Part shown: in pieces, positions 34,001 through 42,931 of the stretch
How positions within the stretch are numbered: the first letter of the stretch is position 1
How the letters are laid out: each line of letters begins with the position of its first letter
Assembly: GCF_011046245.1 (NCBI RefSeq)
Contig: NZ_CP049241.1
Span: 2,434,001-2,498,000 of the forward strand
Direction of reading: 5' to 3'
DNA from: Allorhizobium pseudoryzae
GTDB lineage: Bacteria > Pseudomonadota > Alphaproteobacteria > Rhizobiales > Rhizobiaceae
Length of the DNA stretch: 64,000 bases
The notes under the pieces: generated by a model
Seen by the model: only the letters and a program-made list of their open reading frames with translations
Told to the model about the DNA's origin: nothing
Database searches by the model: none
Program-made: the position numbers and the translations under genes

Positions 34001-34409
34001 CGGCTTCCTGCTCGATACGTGTTTTGTGATCTGGATGTCGCAGCAGGAGGAATTGGCGCCGCCATCGTTGCAGGCGCTGGCTGAAAGCAGGCTCAATAAT
34101 GTTCCCGTGTTTGTGTCGTCCGCGACGGCATGGGAACTGGCGATGTTGCTGTCGAAAGGACGAATTCGGGAAACGCGCGAGGCGGAAGACTGGTATCGGG
34201 ACTATCTTCGGGGCGGGGGATTTGCTGAACAGCAGGTCACTTCCGCGATATTCATCACCTCCTGTTTTCTGCCGCAGCCAATCCACAAAGATCCAATCGA
34301 CCGCATCCTGATCGCCACCGCACGGACGTACGATTTGACCATCATCACGCGCGACCGAGCACTCCTTGCCTATGGTGCCGCGGGACATGTGAAGACACTC
34401 GCCTGCTAG
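33993..34409 (+). CDS. PIN-domain toxin of an XRE-PIN module
   Basis: A 138-residue protein beginning MHSGFLLDTCFVIWM. PIN acidic residues are present: D8, E48 (TAWELAMLLSKGRI), D103 (HKDPIDRILIATA) and D121 (IITRDRALLAYG). It is in the VapC-like group that pairs with diverse antitoxins and is predicted to be an endoribonuclease. Only 23 bp separate its stop from the aldehyde dehydrogenase start, so a transcript through the module would reach the downstream enzymes. Confidence 0.88.
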   Translation: MHSGFLLDTCFVIWMSQQEELAPPSLQALAESRLNNVPVFVSSATAWELAMLLSKGRIRETREAEDWYRDYLRGGGFAEQQVTSAIFITSCFLPQPIHKDPIDRILIATARTYDLTIITRDRALLAYGAAGHVKTLAC

Positions 34410-34432
34410 CAGGCATCTGACTGGAGACTAAA

Positions 34433-35812
34433 ATGTCGATGATCCAATGTATCTCGCCGATAGACGGCTCGGTTTATGCCGAACGGCCGGCGCTCACGCC
34501 AGACGAGGCGACAGCCGTTGTCGAGCGTGCCCGCAAAGCGCAGAAGAGCTGGGCGAAGCGCCCGCTGGAAGAGCGCATCCAACTCGTGATGAAGGGCGTT
34601 GCCCGCCTCAACGAGATGGTGGACGAGGTGGTGCCGGAACTGGCCTGGATGATGGGCCGTCCGGTACGCTATGGCGGCGAGTTCAAGGGTTTCAACGAGC
34701 GCTCGAACTACGTGGCCAATGTCGCGGCCGAAGCCTTAGCACCGATAGAGATCGAGACGAGTGCCGCCTTTACCCGCCGGATCGAGCGCGAGCCGCATGG
34801 CGTCGTCTTCGTCATCGCGCCGTGGAACTACCCGTACATGACAGCGATCAACACGGTGGCGCCGGCGCTGATGGCCGGCAACGCGGTGATCATCAAGCAT
34901 GCGTCGCAGACCCTTCTCGTTGGCGAGCGCATGGTGCGCGCCTTTGTCGAGGCTGGCGTGCCGGAGGATGTGTTCCAGAACGTCTTCCTCGATCACCAGA
35001 CCTCGGAAAAACTGATCGCGGCAGGCTCCTTCAACTTCATCAACTTCACTGGATCTGTGGCGGGCGGTCGTGTCGTCGAGCGTGCGGCAGCCGGCACCTT
35101 CACCGGCATGGGCCTGGAACTCGGCGGCAAGGATCCGGGCTACGTGATGGACGATGCCGATCTCGACGCCGCCGTCGATACGCTGATGGATGGCGCGACC
35201 TACAATTCCGGCCAGTGCTGCTGCGGCATCGAGCGCATCTATGTGCATGAAAGCCTCTACGACGCCTTTGTCGAAAAGTCCGTCGCCTGGGTCTCCAACT
35301 ACAAGCTTGGCAATCCGCTCGACACGGAAACGACGCTTGGGCCCATGGCCCATGCACGCTTCGCCAAAACCGTGCGCGAGCAGGTGGCGGATGCCGTTGC
35401 CAAGGGGGCAAAGGCGCTCGTTGATCCGAAGCTCTTCCCGCAGGACGATGGCGGCGCCTACCTGATGCCGCAAATTCTGGTCGATGTGGACCACTCGATG
35501 GAGTTCATGCGGGAGGAAACCTTTGGTCCGGCTGTCGGCATCATGAAGGTGAAGAGCGATGCGCAAGCGCTCGACCTGATGAATGACTGCAAGTACGGGC
35601 TGACCGTGTCGCTCTGGACGAAGGACGAGGAGCGTGCGTCGCGCCTCGGCGCCGAACTGGAAACCGGCACCGTTTTCATGAACCGCTGTGACTATCTCGA
35701 TCCGGCGCTGGTCTGGACGGGGGTCAAGGAAACCGGGCGCGGTGGTTCGCTCTCCGTGCTTGGCTTCCACAACCTCACCCGGCCAAAATCCTATCACCTG
35801 AAGAAAGCCTGA
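34433..35812 (+). CDS. Aldehyde dehydrogenase family protein
   Basis: A 459-residue NAD(P)-dependent ALDH. The catalytic Cys lies in YNSGQCCCGIERIYVHE, the general base Glu in MGLELGGKDPGY, and the cofactor-binding blocks are VIAPWNYPYMTAINTVAPAL and NFTGSVAGGRV. The C-terminus contains EETFGPAVGIMK. The length is slightly short of the 480-500 typical for the family but all motifs are intact. It oxidises an aldehyde to acid, possibly the aldehyde released by the Fe-dependent alcohol dehydrogenase that follows 5 bp later. Confidence 0.93.
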   Translation: MSMIQCISPIDGSVYAERPALTPDEATAVVERARKAQKSWAKRPLEERIQLVMKGVARLNEMVDEVVPELAWMMGRPVRYGGEFKGFNERSNYVANVAAEALAPIEIETSAAFTRRIEREPHGVVFVIAPWNYPYMTAINTVAPALMAGNAVIIKHASQTLLVGERMVRAFVEAGVPEDVFQNVFLDHQTSEKLIAAGSFNFINFTGSVAGGRVVERAAAGTFTGMGLELGGKDPGYVMDDADLDAAVDTLMDGATYNSGQCCCGIERIYVHESLYDAFVEKSVAWVSNYKLGNPLDTETTLGPMAHARFAKTVREQVADAVAKGAKALVDPKLFPQDDGGAYLMPQILVDVDHSMEFMREETFGPAVGIMKVKSDAQALDLMNDCKYGLTVSLWTKDEERASRLGAELETGTVFMNRCDYLDPALVWTGVKETGRGGSLSVLGFHNLTRPKSYHLKKA

Positions 35813-35817
35813 ATGCC

Positions 35818-36963
35818 ATGAACATTACCGCCAACTGGAGCTACCCCACCGCTTTCAAGCTGGGACGGGGCCGCATCAAGGAACTCGCCGCCGCCTGCAC
35901 CTCGCTCGGCATGAAGAAGCCGCTTTTGATCACCGACCGCGGTCTTGCCGGCATGGCGATCACCCAGACCGCGCTCGATGTGCTGGAAGAGGCGGGTCTC
36001 GGTCGGGCGCTGTTTGCCGATGTCGATCCGAACCCGAACGAGATCAATCTGGAGGCCGGTATCAAGGCCTATCGCGATGGCGGGCACGACGGCGTCGTTG
36101 CCTTTGGCGGCGGCTCGGGTCTCGATCTCGGCAAATGCGTGGCCTTCATGGCCGGGCAGACGCGCCCGGTCTGGGATTTCGAGGATATCGGCGACTGGTG
36201 GACCCGTGCGAACGTCGAGGGGATCGCACCGATCGTGGCGGTGCCGACGACGGCGGGTACCGGCTCCGAAGTGGGGCGTGCCTCGGTGATCACCAATTCG
36301 GTGACGCATGTGAAGAAGATCATCTTCCATCCGAAATTCCTCCCCGGCGTCGTGATCGCCGATCCGGAACTGACGACGGGCATGCCGAAGGCGATCACTG
36401 CCGGAACGGGCATGGACGCGTTTGCCCATTGCCTGGAGGCCTATTGCTCGCCCTTCTTCCACCCCATGAGCCAGGGCATCGCGCTGGAAGGCATGCGGCT
36501 CGTCAAGGAATTCCTGCCGCGCGCCTATCATGACGGGGCAGACCTCGAGGCGCGCACCAACATGATGGCCGCGGCCGCCATGGGCGCCGTCGCCTTCCAA
36601 AAGGGGCTCGGCGCGATCCATGCGCTCTCGCATCCGATCGGCGCCGTCTACAATACGCATCACGGCATGACCAATGCGGTGGTGATGCCACCGGTCCTGA
36701 AGTTCAACCGGTCCGCAATCGAGGACAAGATTGAGCGCGCTGCCGCCTATCTCGGCATTTCCGGCGGTTTCGACGGCTTCTACGACTATGTGCTGTCGCT
36801 GAGGGCGGAACTGCATGTACCGCAGACGCTGTCGGCCATGGGCATCAAGCCGGACCGGATCGACGAGCTTGCGGCGATGGCAATCGAAGATCCGTCCTGC
36901 GGCGGCAATCCGGTGGCCATGACGCTTGACAACACCAAGCAGCTGTTCCGCGACTGCTTCTGA
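35818..36963 (+). CDS. Iron-containing (group III) alcohol dehydrogenase
   Basis: A 381-residue protein. The NAD-binding FGGGSGLDLGKCVAFMAG, the VPTTAGTGSEVGRASVITN block and the metal-ligand stretches MDAFAHCLEAY and GAIHALSHPIGAVYNTHHGM (His ligands) define the family. It oxidises an alcohol or reduces the aldehyde. The gene starts 5 bp after the ALDH stop, so the two form a pair converting alcohol to aldehyde to acid, downstream of the ligase in the proposed pathway. Confidence 0.93.
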   Translation: MNITANWSYPTAFKLGRGRIKELAAACTSLGMKKPLLITDRGLAGMAITQTALDVLEEAGLGRALFADVDPNPNEINLEAGIKAYRDGGHDGVVAFGGGSGLDLGKCVAFMAGQTRPVWDFEDIGDWWTRANVEGIAPIVAVPTTAGTGSEVGRASVITNSVTHVKKIIFHPKFLPGVVIADPELTTGMPKAITAGTGMDAFAHCLEAYCSPFFHPMSQGIALEGMRLVKEFLPRAYHDGADLEARTNMMAAAAMGAVAFQKGLGAIHALSHPIGAVYNTHHGMTNAVVMPPVLKFNRSAIEDKIERAAAYLGISGGFDGFYDYVLSLRAELHVPQTLSAMGIKPDRIDELAAMAIEDPSCGGNPVAMTLDNTKQLFRDCF

Positions 36964-37159
36964 CAAGGCTGTTCCGGCACCGTTCACCGACGGTGCCGGA
37001 CGGTTTTGAATATGCTAACCAATGGAACTTCTAGGTTATATTAACTAGGCCTAAATTTACTTTTCGTTAACCCTGTTCTTCGAAGATTGTTACTGTCGGC
37101 ACCATGTATCTCCGGTGCCCGTCCGAGCGATGCGGCTCGATCATTTTCGAGGACACGAA

Positions 37160-37879
37160 ATGCCAGTCATCTCATTTGCGAATGCCAAGGGCGGGGCCGG
37201 CAAAACCACCGCAGCGCTTTTGCTTGCCACAGAACTTGCCCATCAGGGGTACCGTGTCACCCTGATCGATGCAGACCCGCAACGCTGGATCAGCCAATGG
37301 CATGACATGTCCGGTGCGGTGCGCAACATCACCATCATCACACAGGTCACCGTCGCCTCGCTGCAATGTCATCTGCGGGAAATGTCGGCCGCGACCGACT
37401 ATTTCATCATCGATCTGGCAGGCGCGCGCGACGCGCTGGTCACGACCGCGATCGGTCTGTCCGACCACGTCTTCATCCCGATCCAGGGTTCGGCCATGGA
37501 TGCCAAGGGCGGGGCGCAGATCCTGGATCTGCTGTCGCTGATGAAGGACAAGGCCGGGCTTGCCATCGCGCATTCGGTCGTCCTGACGCGCGTGACACCG
37601 GTGGTCACCACACGCTCGCTGGTCGCGATCAAGGGGCTGCTCGCCCAGCGCGGCGTCAATGTTCTCAACACGCCGATCGGCGAACGCACTGCGTTTCGCG
37701 AAGTCTTCGAAGCCGGCGGCACGCTCTATTCGCTTGATCCGGCCAAGGTCTCCAACCTCGACAAGGCGCGCGAAAATTCCCGTGCGCTCGCCGACGAGAT
37801 CAAGCAGTTGATGCCCATCCGCGTGGTGCGCACCGGTGGCATGCCGCGTGTGCTGAACTTCAAGCGCGACGCGGCCTGA
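37160..37879 (+). CDS. ParA/VirC1-like ATPase
   Basis: A 239-residue protein (ATG 37160; CGAGGA upstream). The deviant Walker A KGGAGKTT occurs at 9-16, followed by [15 protein letters not shown] and [17 protein letters not shown] (Walker B region). This short, single-domain form without an HTH or a neighbouring parB resembles VirC1 and orphan ParA proteins, which position DNA or protein complexes at the pole or membrane. No partition partner or vir/tra gene is next to it. Function open. It ends at a strong bidirectional terminator. Confidence 0.85.
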   Translation: MPVISFANAKGGAGKTTAALLLATELAHQGYRVTLIDADPQRWISQWHDMSGAVRNITIITQVTVASLQCHLREMSAATDYFIIDLAGARDALVTTAIGLSDHVFIPIQGSAMDAKGGAQILDLLSLMKDKAGLAIAHSVVLTRVTPVVTTRSLVAIKGLLAQRGVNVLNTPIGERTAFREVFEAGGTLYSLDPAKVSNLDKARENSRALADEIKQLMPIRVVRTGGMPRVLNFKRDAA

Positions 37880-37902
37880 GCGCGCCCCCCACCATCATCC
37901 CG

Positions 37903-37942
37903 AACGAGAAAAGGGCGCCGGAGGAGGCGCCCTTTTCTCGTT
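37903..37942. terminator. Strong bidirectional terminator
   Basis: AACGAGAAAAGGGCGCC (37903-37919) pairs perfectly with GGCGCCCTTTTCTCGTT (37926-37942) around a GGAGGA loop. The 17-bp stem with A-run on one side and T-run on the other serves both the ParA-like gene and the convergent L,D-transpeptidase gene. Confidence 0.92.
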
Positions 37943-37959
37943 TCCGTGATCGACCCTGC

Positions 37960-39414
37960 TTAATCGACGAATTCCACCACCGTGCCGGGCTTCACCATCT
38001 TGGCGAGTTCGGTCGCATCCCAGTTCGTCAGGCGAATGCAGCCATGGCTGTTCGTCTTGCCGATCTTGGAGGGTTCCGGCGTGCCGTGAATGCCGTAGGT
38101 CGGCTTGGAAAGCGCGATCCAGACAGTGCCTACGGGGCCGTTCGGACCTGGCGGGATCTGCAGGATCTTGTCGTTATCGCCCTGCTTGAAGTTGATCTTC
38201 GGATTGTAGGTGTAGCCGGGGTTCAGGGCGATCCGCTCCACCGTATGGGTGCCGGTGGGCGAGGGGGTGTCGGAGGAACCGATGGTCGCCGGATAGGCGG
38301 CGACCAGCTTGCCGTCCGCCCCATAGGCAAAGACCTGCTTCTTGGCTTTGTCCGCCAGAATGCGCACCACTTCCCCGGTTTTCGGCTGGCCCGGATTGAC
38401 GACCTTGATGATCGTGCCGGGGATGGAGAAATCGACGCCGGGGTTCAGCGCCTTCAGATACCCTTCGTCCATGTGGAACCGTTCGGCGAGCGCCTCGCTG
38501 GTCGAGGTAAAGGACATGGCCGGAAGCTGCGCCTTGTGGGCGTAATCATCCGGGATCGATGCGACGTAAGGGCCGGCCGCATCGGCGGCGGTGATGGTGT
38601 AATCGGAAAAGGGCAGGCCGCCGGAATAGGAGAGGCGCTGCATGATCTCTTCGGAATTGTTCGGGTCCAGCGTCTCGCCCGTCATTTCCTGCCAGGCAGC
38701 GACCGCCTTGTTGACATTGTCGCCGAGATGGCCATCGATCACGCCCGGCGAAATGCCCTGGCGGTCGAGGAAGACCTGCAGCGCGACGATCTCCGCCTGC
38801 GGTTTCTTCGTCACAGAGATGACAGGTTTGTTGGACTGCGGCGCAATGGTCGGCTGGGGAAGAGCCTGCTGCTGGGGCTCCAGCGAGGCCTCCTGTTCGC
38901 CGTCATCGATAATCGCTCCGTCCTCGCCCAGAGGCAGGCGGATGATGGAACTGTCGTGCGGGATCGAGCCGGTCACGTCGCCGGGTTCGCGGTATCGATA
39001 TTCGCGGTAGTCGCGATAGGCGCCGTTGCCGTAACCGCCGGCGCCGTCATCACGCGGGCGCTCGCCGGGGCGCTGATAGGAATAGTCCCGCGCGGAGGGC
39101 GGCGGCGGATACCCGTAATCCCGTTGCGGGCGAGCGGAGTTGCCGCGCATTTCCGTCGCAATCATGTTGCCGTAGCGGTCATAGAGCACACGTCGGCCCA
39201 TGCCGTCGCGGCGGATCACAACTTCGCCGGCTTCCGGAATATAGTCGAGGATGGCTCCGTCCGGTGCGACCAGGATCGTGTCTGACGCGTAACCGCCATA
39301 ACGGCTCTGGGCCACCGAGGGAGCGGTGGCCAGGAGGGGCAGCACGAGTGCCAGGCTGATGGTTGTCAGAAGAGAGGACTTCACGATATCACCGATTCCA
39401 GTTTTGACGGACAA
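37960..39414 (-). CDS. L,D-transpeptidase (YkuD domain)
   Basis: A 484-residue periplasmic protein. N-terminal signal: LLTTISLALVLPLLATAPSV. A proline/tyrosine/arginine-rich low-complexity region follows (about 85-150), then a peptidoglycan-binding helix bundle (IVALQVFLDRQGISPGVIDG) and the YkuD catalytic domain with the GIHGTPEP loop and SHGCIRLTNWDA (Cys459). It forms 3-3 crosslinks or anchors proteins to peptidoglycan; rhizobia depend heavily on such enzymes for polar growth. The long Arg/Tyr-rich insert is variable within the family. Confidence 0.93.
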   Translation of the reverse strand: MSVKTGIGDIVKSSLLTTISLALVLPLLATAPSVAQSRYGGYASDTILVAPDGAILDYIPEAGEVVIRRDGMGRRVLYDRYGNMIATEMRGNSARPQRDYGYPPPPSARDYSYQRPGERPRDDGAGGYGNGAYRDYREYRYREPGDVTGSIPHDSSIIRLPLGEDGAIIDDGEQEASLEPQQQALPQPTIAPQSNKPVISVTKKPQAEIVALQVFLDRQGISPGVIDGHLGDNVNKAVAAWQEMTGETLDPNNSEEIMQRLSYSGGLPFSDYTITAADAAGPYVASIPDDYAHKAQLPAMSFTSTSEALAERFHMDEGYLKALNPGVDFSIPGTIIKVVNPGQPKTGEVVRILADKAKKQVFAYGADGKLVAAYPATIGSSDTPSPTGTHTVERIALNPGYTYNPKINFKQGDNDKILQIPPGPNGPVGTVWIALSKPTYGIHGTPEPSKIGKTNSHGCIRLTNWDATELAKMVKPGTVVEFVD

Positions 39415-39564
39415 CGGCGGTTCGCCCGCCTCGTTCCCCTAATGCCTTTTCTCAGACAGGCAAATTTTGTCGCCAGTGTGGAAAAATAGAAAGTCATGGT
39501 GAACGATTGATGAATAACGTGGTTCTTGTTGCCGGTCTGTCGGCATGAGCATGGGAGAGTGGGT

Positions 39565-40404
39565 GTGAAGGCATTTTCCGCGGCGCGGGGACCGAAACTG
39601 TTCCTCGACGAGACGAGCGTGCTCGATATCGGCGGCTGCATCGTCAACGGCACCGATATCGCACCGGGACGGGCGATCCCCGATGACGGCGATCCACGCA
39701 TCGACCATTCGCTGGAAGGCTTTCTCTTCACGTGCGGACCGGACCATATCCGTCACCCGCAGCCGATTCCGGGCGATCAGCAAGGCCGCAAATACCCGCT
39801 GCATGGTTCCTATTCCGCCCATCCGGCCGAAATCCTGTTCTGGGATGCGCAGGGCGACGATGCCGAGTGCCAGGCGCGGGTGGCGGTGAAGACCGCCGAG
39901 GGCGGCGAGGCACTTTTGGAGCGTCACTGGCGCATCAGCGGCGAAACCGGCGAGGTGTCGCTCTCCGACCGGCTGACGAATGTCGGCACGGTGCCGTTTG
40001 CCAAGGTGCACATGTATCACATGAACATCGGCGCCTGGCTGTTTGATCCGCATGTCCATCTCACCGGCCGGATGCTGGAGGGCGGCGGTTTTCCCTGGAA
40101 CTTTGGCGAGGACCCCGGCGGCGTGTTCTGCGTGCCGGCGAAGGTGGAGGGCGAAGACTGGGCGGAGGTGGCGCTCGGGCCGCTTGCCTCGCTCGGCGGC
40201 GTGACGCTGAAGGTGAAGTTCCGCACCGATACGCTGCCGCACCTGCAGATCTGGCGCAACCAGAAGGCACCGGCGCATGTGCTGGGCATCGAGCCCGTAT
40301 CGCACCGCTGGGTCTCGCGCGCGGAACTGGCCGCCTCGAGTGAGTTGCAGATGTTGAAGCCAGGCGAGAGCGCCGACTACGGGCTTCGCTTTTGCTTTTC
40401 CTGA
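39565..40404 (+). CDS. DUF4432 / aldose-epimerase-like protein
   Basis: A 279-residue protein from GTG 39565 (GGGAG 7 bases upstream). A beta-sandwich of galactose-mutarotase type: SLEGFLFTCGPDHIRHPQPI, YPLHGSYSAHPAEIL (conserved His), GEVSLSDRLTNVGTVPFAKV and MYHMNIGAWLFDPHV. DUF4432 proteins are carbohydrate-binding mutarotase-fold enzymes of largely unknown substrate. No sugar pathway genes adjoin it. Confidence 0.8.
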   Translation: MKAFSAARGPKLFLDETSVLDIGGCIVNGTDIAPGRAIPDDGDPRIDHSLEGFLFTCGPDHIRHPQPIPGDQQGRKYPLHGSYSAHPAEILFWDAQGDDAECQARVAVKTAEGGEALLERHWRISGETGEVSLSDRLTNVGTVPFAKVHMYHMNIGAWLFDPHVHLTGRMLEGGGFPWNFGEDPGGVFCVPAKVEGEDWAEVALGPLASLGGVTLKVKFRTDTLPHLQIWRNQKAPAHVLGIEPVSHRWVSRAELAASSELQMLKPGESADYGLRFCFS

Positions 40405-40493
40405 GGACGGATGAAGCCCAAGCCGTCATTGACGCGATCCGGCCGCCATCGTAAGTGAGGGCCCTGTTTTGGCAAAGCCGGAGGCCGATGAAG

Positions 40494-40832
40494 ATGGATA
40501 TCCGCCAGATCAACGACGAATACGCGGTGACGGGTCAGATCACGCCCGCAGACCTCGATGAGATCAAGGCGATGGGCTTCAAGTCGATCGTCTGCAACCG
40601 CCCGGACGAAGAAGAGCCCGGCCAACCGAGCTTTGCCGAGGTGGCCGCCCGCGCCAAGGAACTCGGCCTCGAGATCGCGCATGTGCCGGTCGGCCGCATG
40701 GGTGTCGATGCGGACGCGGTCCGCGGCATGGTCGATGCGCTCGACGATTTTCCGCGTCCGATGCTCGGCTATTGCCGCTCCGGCGCCCGCTCGACCGCGA
40801 TCTACGAAAAAAGCCAGCACCTGCGCGGCTGA
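40494..40832 (+). CDS. DUF442 / TIGR01244-type phosphatase-like protein
   Basis: A 112-residue protein (ATG 40494; GAGG 9 bases upstream). It starts MDIRQINDEYAVTGQITPAD and ends with the C-x5-R loop YCRSGARSTAIYE, a dual-specificity-phosphatase-like fold. Known relatives form the N-terminal domain of Blh/sulfur-transferase proteins linked to sulfide or biofilm metabolism, where the Cys may act as a persulfide or phosphate carrier. Here it stands alone, 80 bp before a RidA gene. Confidence 0.8.
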   Translation: MDIRQINDEYAVTGQITPADLDEIKAMGFKSIVCNRPDEEEPGQPSFAEVAARAKELGLEIAHVPVGRMGVDADAVRGMVDALDDFPRPMLGYCRSGARSTAIYEKSQHLRG

Positions 40833-40913
40833 TCTCAGCCTTTCTCTGAGGCGCTCCTTGGGGGCGCCCTTTCGCCCGTTTTTTCCAAGCTCATTTTTAT
40901 GGGGAGCATGTCC

Positions 40914-41255
40914 ATGAGCATCAAGCGTATCGAGCCCGGCAAGCGCATGAGCGGTGCCGTCGTGCACGGCAACACCGTCTACCTCGCCGGCCAGGTGGGT
41001 GAAGGCACGACCGTGACCGAACAGTCGAAGTCGGCGCTGGCCGAAGTCGACCGCCTGCTGGCGCTCGCCGGCACGGACAAGTCAAAAATCCTGCAGACGA
41101 TCATCTATCTGTCGGACATGGCAAACTTCGCCGAAATGAACGCCGTCTGGGAAGCCTGGATCGACCCGGCCAACCCGCCGGCCCGCGCCACCTCCGGCGC
41201 ACCGCTCGCGACCCCGGACTACAAGGTCGAGTTCATCGTCACGGCTGCCATCTGA
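40914..41255 (+). CDS. RidA-family enamine/imine deaminase
   Basis: A 113-residue RidA (YjgF/YER057c/UK114) protein. GGGGAG before ATG 40914 decides the start. Motifs: VHGNTVYLAGQVGEG, LQTIIYLSDMANFAEMNAVW, and NPPARATSGAPLATPDYKVE with the conserved Arg that binds the carboxylate of 2-aminoacrylate-like substrates. It hydrolyses reactive enamines from PLP enzymes. A strong terminator follows. Confidence 0.92.
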   Translation: MSIKRIEPGKRMSGAVVHGNTVYLAGQVGEGTTVTEQSKSALAEVDRLLALAGTDKSKILQTIIYLSDMANFAEMNAVWEAWIDPANPPARATSGAPLATPDYKVEFIVTAAI

Positions 41256-41283
41256 GCGCAAGCCTGACGAAGTGAATCAAGAG

Positions 41284-41316
41284 CCCGGTGCATCGTGTTG
41301 ATGCGCCGGGTTTTTT
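41284..41316 (+). terminator. Rho-independent terminator after the RidA gene
   Basis: CCCGGTGCATC (41284-41294), loop GTGTT, GATGCGCCGGG (41300-41310, one T-G type mismatch), followed by TTTTTT (41311-41316). Confidence 0.92.
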
Positions 41317-41681
41317 GTTGGGAACGTGACACGCGAGATACCTCCGCACAAAGTTGCCTGCTTCATTAGGCTATGAGTGCGGAGACGCAGTTAAAAGGTC
41401 GAGTTGATCTTACTCCGTCGTCGTCCCTGAGCGTCGTTCTCTGATGCAAAAGCGGCGGATTGCATAAATGGAACGTTTTCGCTCGGGCGGAAGGTGTGCG
41501 CCAATTGCGGACGTTGCTTCAGGCAAGGCGCTCTACGAGTTGGGGGCCGTGAGCGGACTATCGACTGCTTTCATATGCAAACCACATGCTGAATTTAAAA
41601 AATTGCCTACGGATGGCAATATATCTCAGCTCCTAAGTCTATAACCTGTCTTCGTAAATTACTTAGGAGCAGACATTCATC
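41317..41681. other. AT-rich gap at the left border of the DUF4238 insert
   Basis: This 365-bp region has no supported gene. Base composition falls sharply relative to the RidA side. It contains the minus-strand terminator of the DUF4238 gene (41595-41620) and a perfect 10-bp inverted repeat, GCTCCTAAGT (41629-41638) and ACTTAGGAGC (41661-41670), with a 22-base loop. Confidence 0.55.
41595..41620 (-). terminator. Terminator of the DUF4238 gene
   Basis: Read on the minus strand: ATTGCC, loop ATCCGTA, GGCAAT, then TTTTTT. The stem is 6 bp, with a six-T run, 62 bp after the gene's stop. Confidence 0.7.
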
Positions 41682-42674
41682 TCATAGCTTACGAGCCACC
41701 TCCATCGGCGCGAACTCCTCCATCCGACCGAACAAGTTCAGGTCAATGTCCATCTTATGGTCTCTGTACTTTTGAACGAGTGCCGCAATGCCTGCATCGC
41801 GAGAGCTAGCGAAAACATACTGCTCGGCGTTGGCCGCTCTGATGGAGTTGTACAATCCAGCGGCTTCCTCACCGGGGCGGCGCACCTTTGCGCTTGCCCC
41901 GCTTTTCCATCTCAGCTCAAGCATCACTGAAGGGGAGAGTGGCACCGTCACCAACTCCTCGATGGGTTTGGCGCGTTGCTCTTTTGTAGGTGCTGTTCCA
42001 ATGAAAGTCTGAACAAGCGGATTATCGCTGGTGACGAGCTTCCTACCCTCGCTATCGCAGAGATTCCATTCCATTTCGAAGAATTTGTCGGTCAGCTTGT
42101 CGGTGACCTGAAATGCCCTCAGCCCCGCTTGCTGATGAATGCGGAGCTTGTACATTCGGTTCTTTAGGAACTTGGCAATGGCCTCGATATCGACTTGATC
42201 CGGGTCAGCGCAGAACGGCGACTTTTTGAAGTCCTCCATCTCCTTCCTAAAATGCTGTTCATCAGCTAGGATTCTGATTGTGCGGCTTTGGATGTACGCT
42301 CCGTGCAACTCGGCCACCCGGTTTAGGATCGCTGGCGTTCTTGTCGCCAAGGACGCGAGGAATACCGCATAGTCGGCCTTCTCCTGTCCCTCGACCATTA
42401 TTCCGCTCATTAGTTTTCGGTGAATTGGAGCGGCTTTGTCCTCTACGCCTTGTAGCCACTGATCCAGACGGTCGTCGTAGGTGCCGTCATCTTTGCGGAC
42501 TGAATATATATTTCCCTGAAGAGCAACATTGCTCGGATCGCTCCAACGTATCGAAGCTTCAACGTGCTTGGCACGCTTGTCATATATCCAGACTACATCG
42601 TTCTCATCCGCGAAATGCCGAAGATAGAAATCAGGCACGTAATGGTGGCGTTTCGTTCGTTTCTGAGTTGTCAT
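41682..42674 (-). CDS. DUF4238 domain protein
   Basis: A 330-residue protein. The start KRHHYVPDFYLRHFADENDV is the DUF4238 hallmark (HHYVP-x-FYL). Middle: DKAAPIHRKLMSGIMVEGQE and FLASLATRTPAILNRV; later NPLVQTFIGTAP and VPLSPSVMLELRW. The family is widespread, patchy and of unknown function, often as a lone cargo gene. Codon usage and GC are lower than all neighbours, and AT-rich flanks with its own terminator isolate it, indicating recent acquisition. A defence or stress role is possible but unproven. No partner gene is present. Confidence 0.85.
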   Translation of the reverse strand: MTTQKRTKRHHYVPDFYLRHFADENDVVWIYDKRAKHVEASIRWSDPSNVALQGNIYSVRKDDGTYDDRLDQWLQGVEDKAAPIHRKLMSGIMVEGQEKADYAVFLASLATRTPAILNRVAELHGAYIQSRTIRILADEQHFRKEMEDFKKSPFCADPDQVDIEAIAKFLKNRMYKLRIHQQAGLRAFQVTDKLTDKFFEMEWNLCDSEGRKLVTSDNPLVQTFIGTAPTKEQRAKPIEELVTVPLSPSVMLELRWKSGASAKVRRPGEEAAGLYNSIRAANAEQYVFASSRDAGIAALVQKYRDHKMDIDLNLFGRMEEFAPMEVARKL

Positions 42675-42931
42675 GGCGACCCGCGTGGCGTGCAGGATCA
42701 GACCATCCTACCCGCCTTTGCTAGTGTCAACTGTTGAACTTTGGTGCAGGCAGGCGACGATTGGCGGTGGCGACAAGATAGTCGATTGGCTGACAAGTAG
42801 ATTAGATCATTTTTGTCTTGATCAGGGCTGCATCTAGAGAAACTAAATTTGGCCCTCACGACGCTCATTTAGAGGCAAAGCTGCGCCAGCGCATCCGGCC
42901 AGTAATGACCGCAATGTGCCGATTGCCGACT

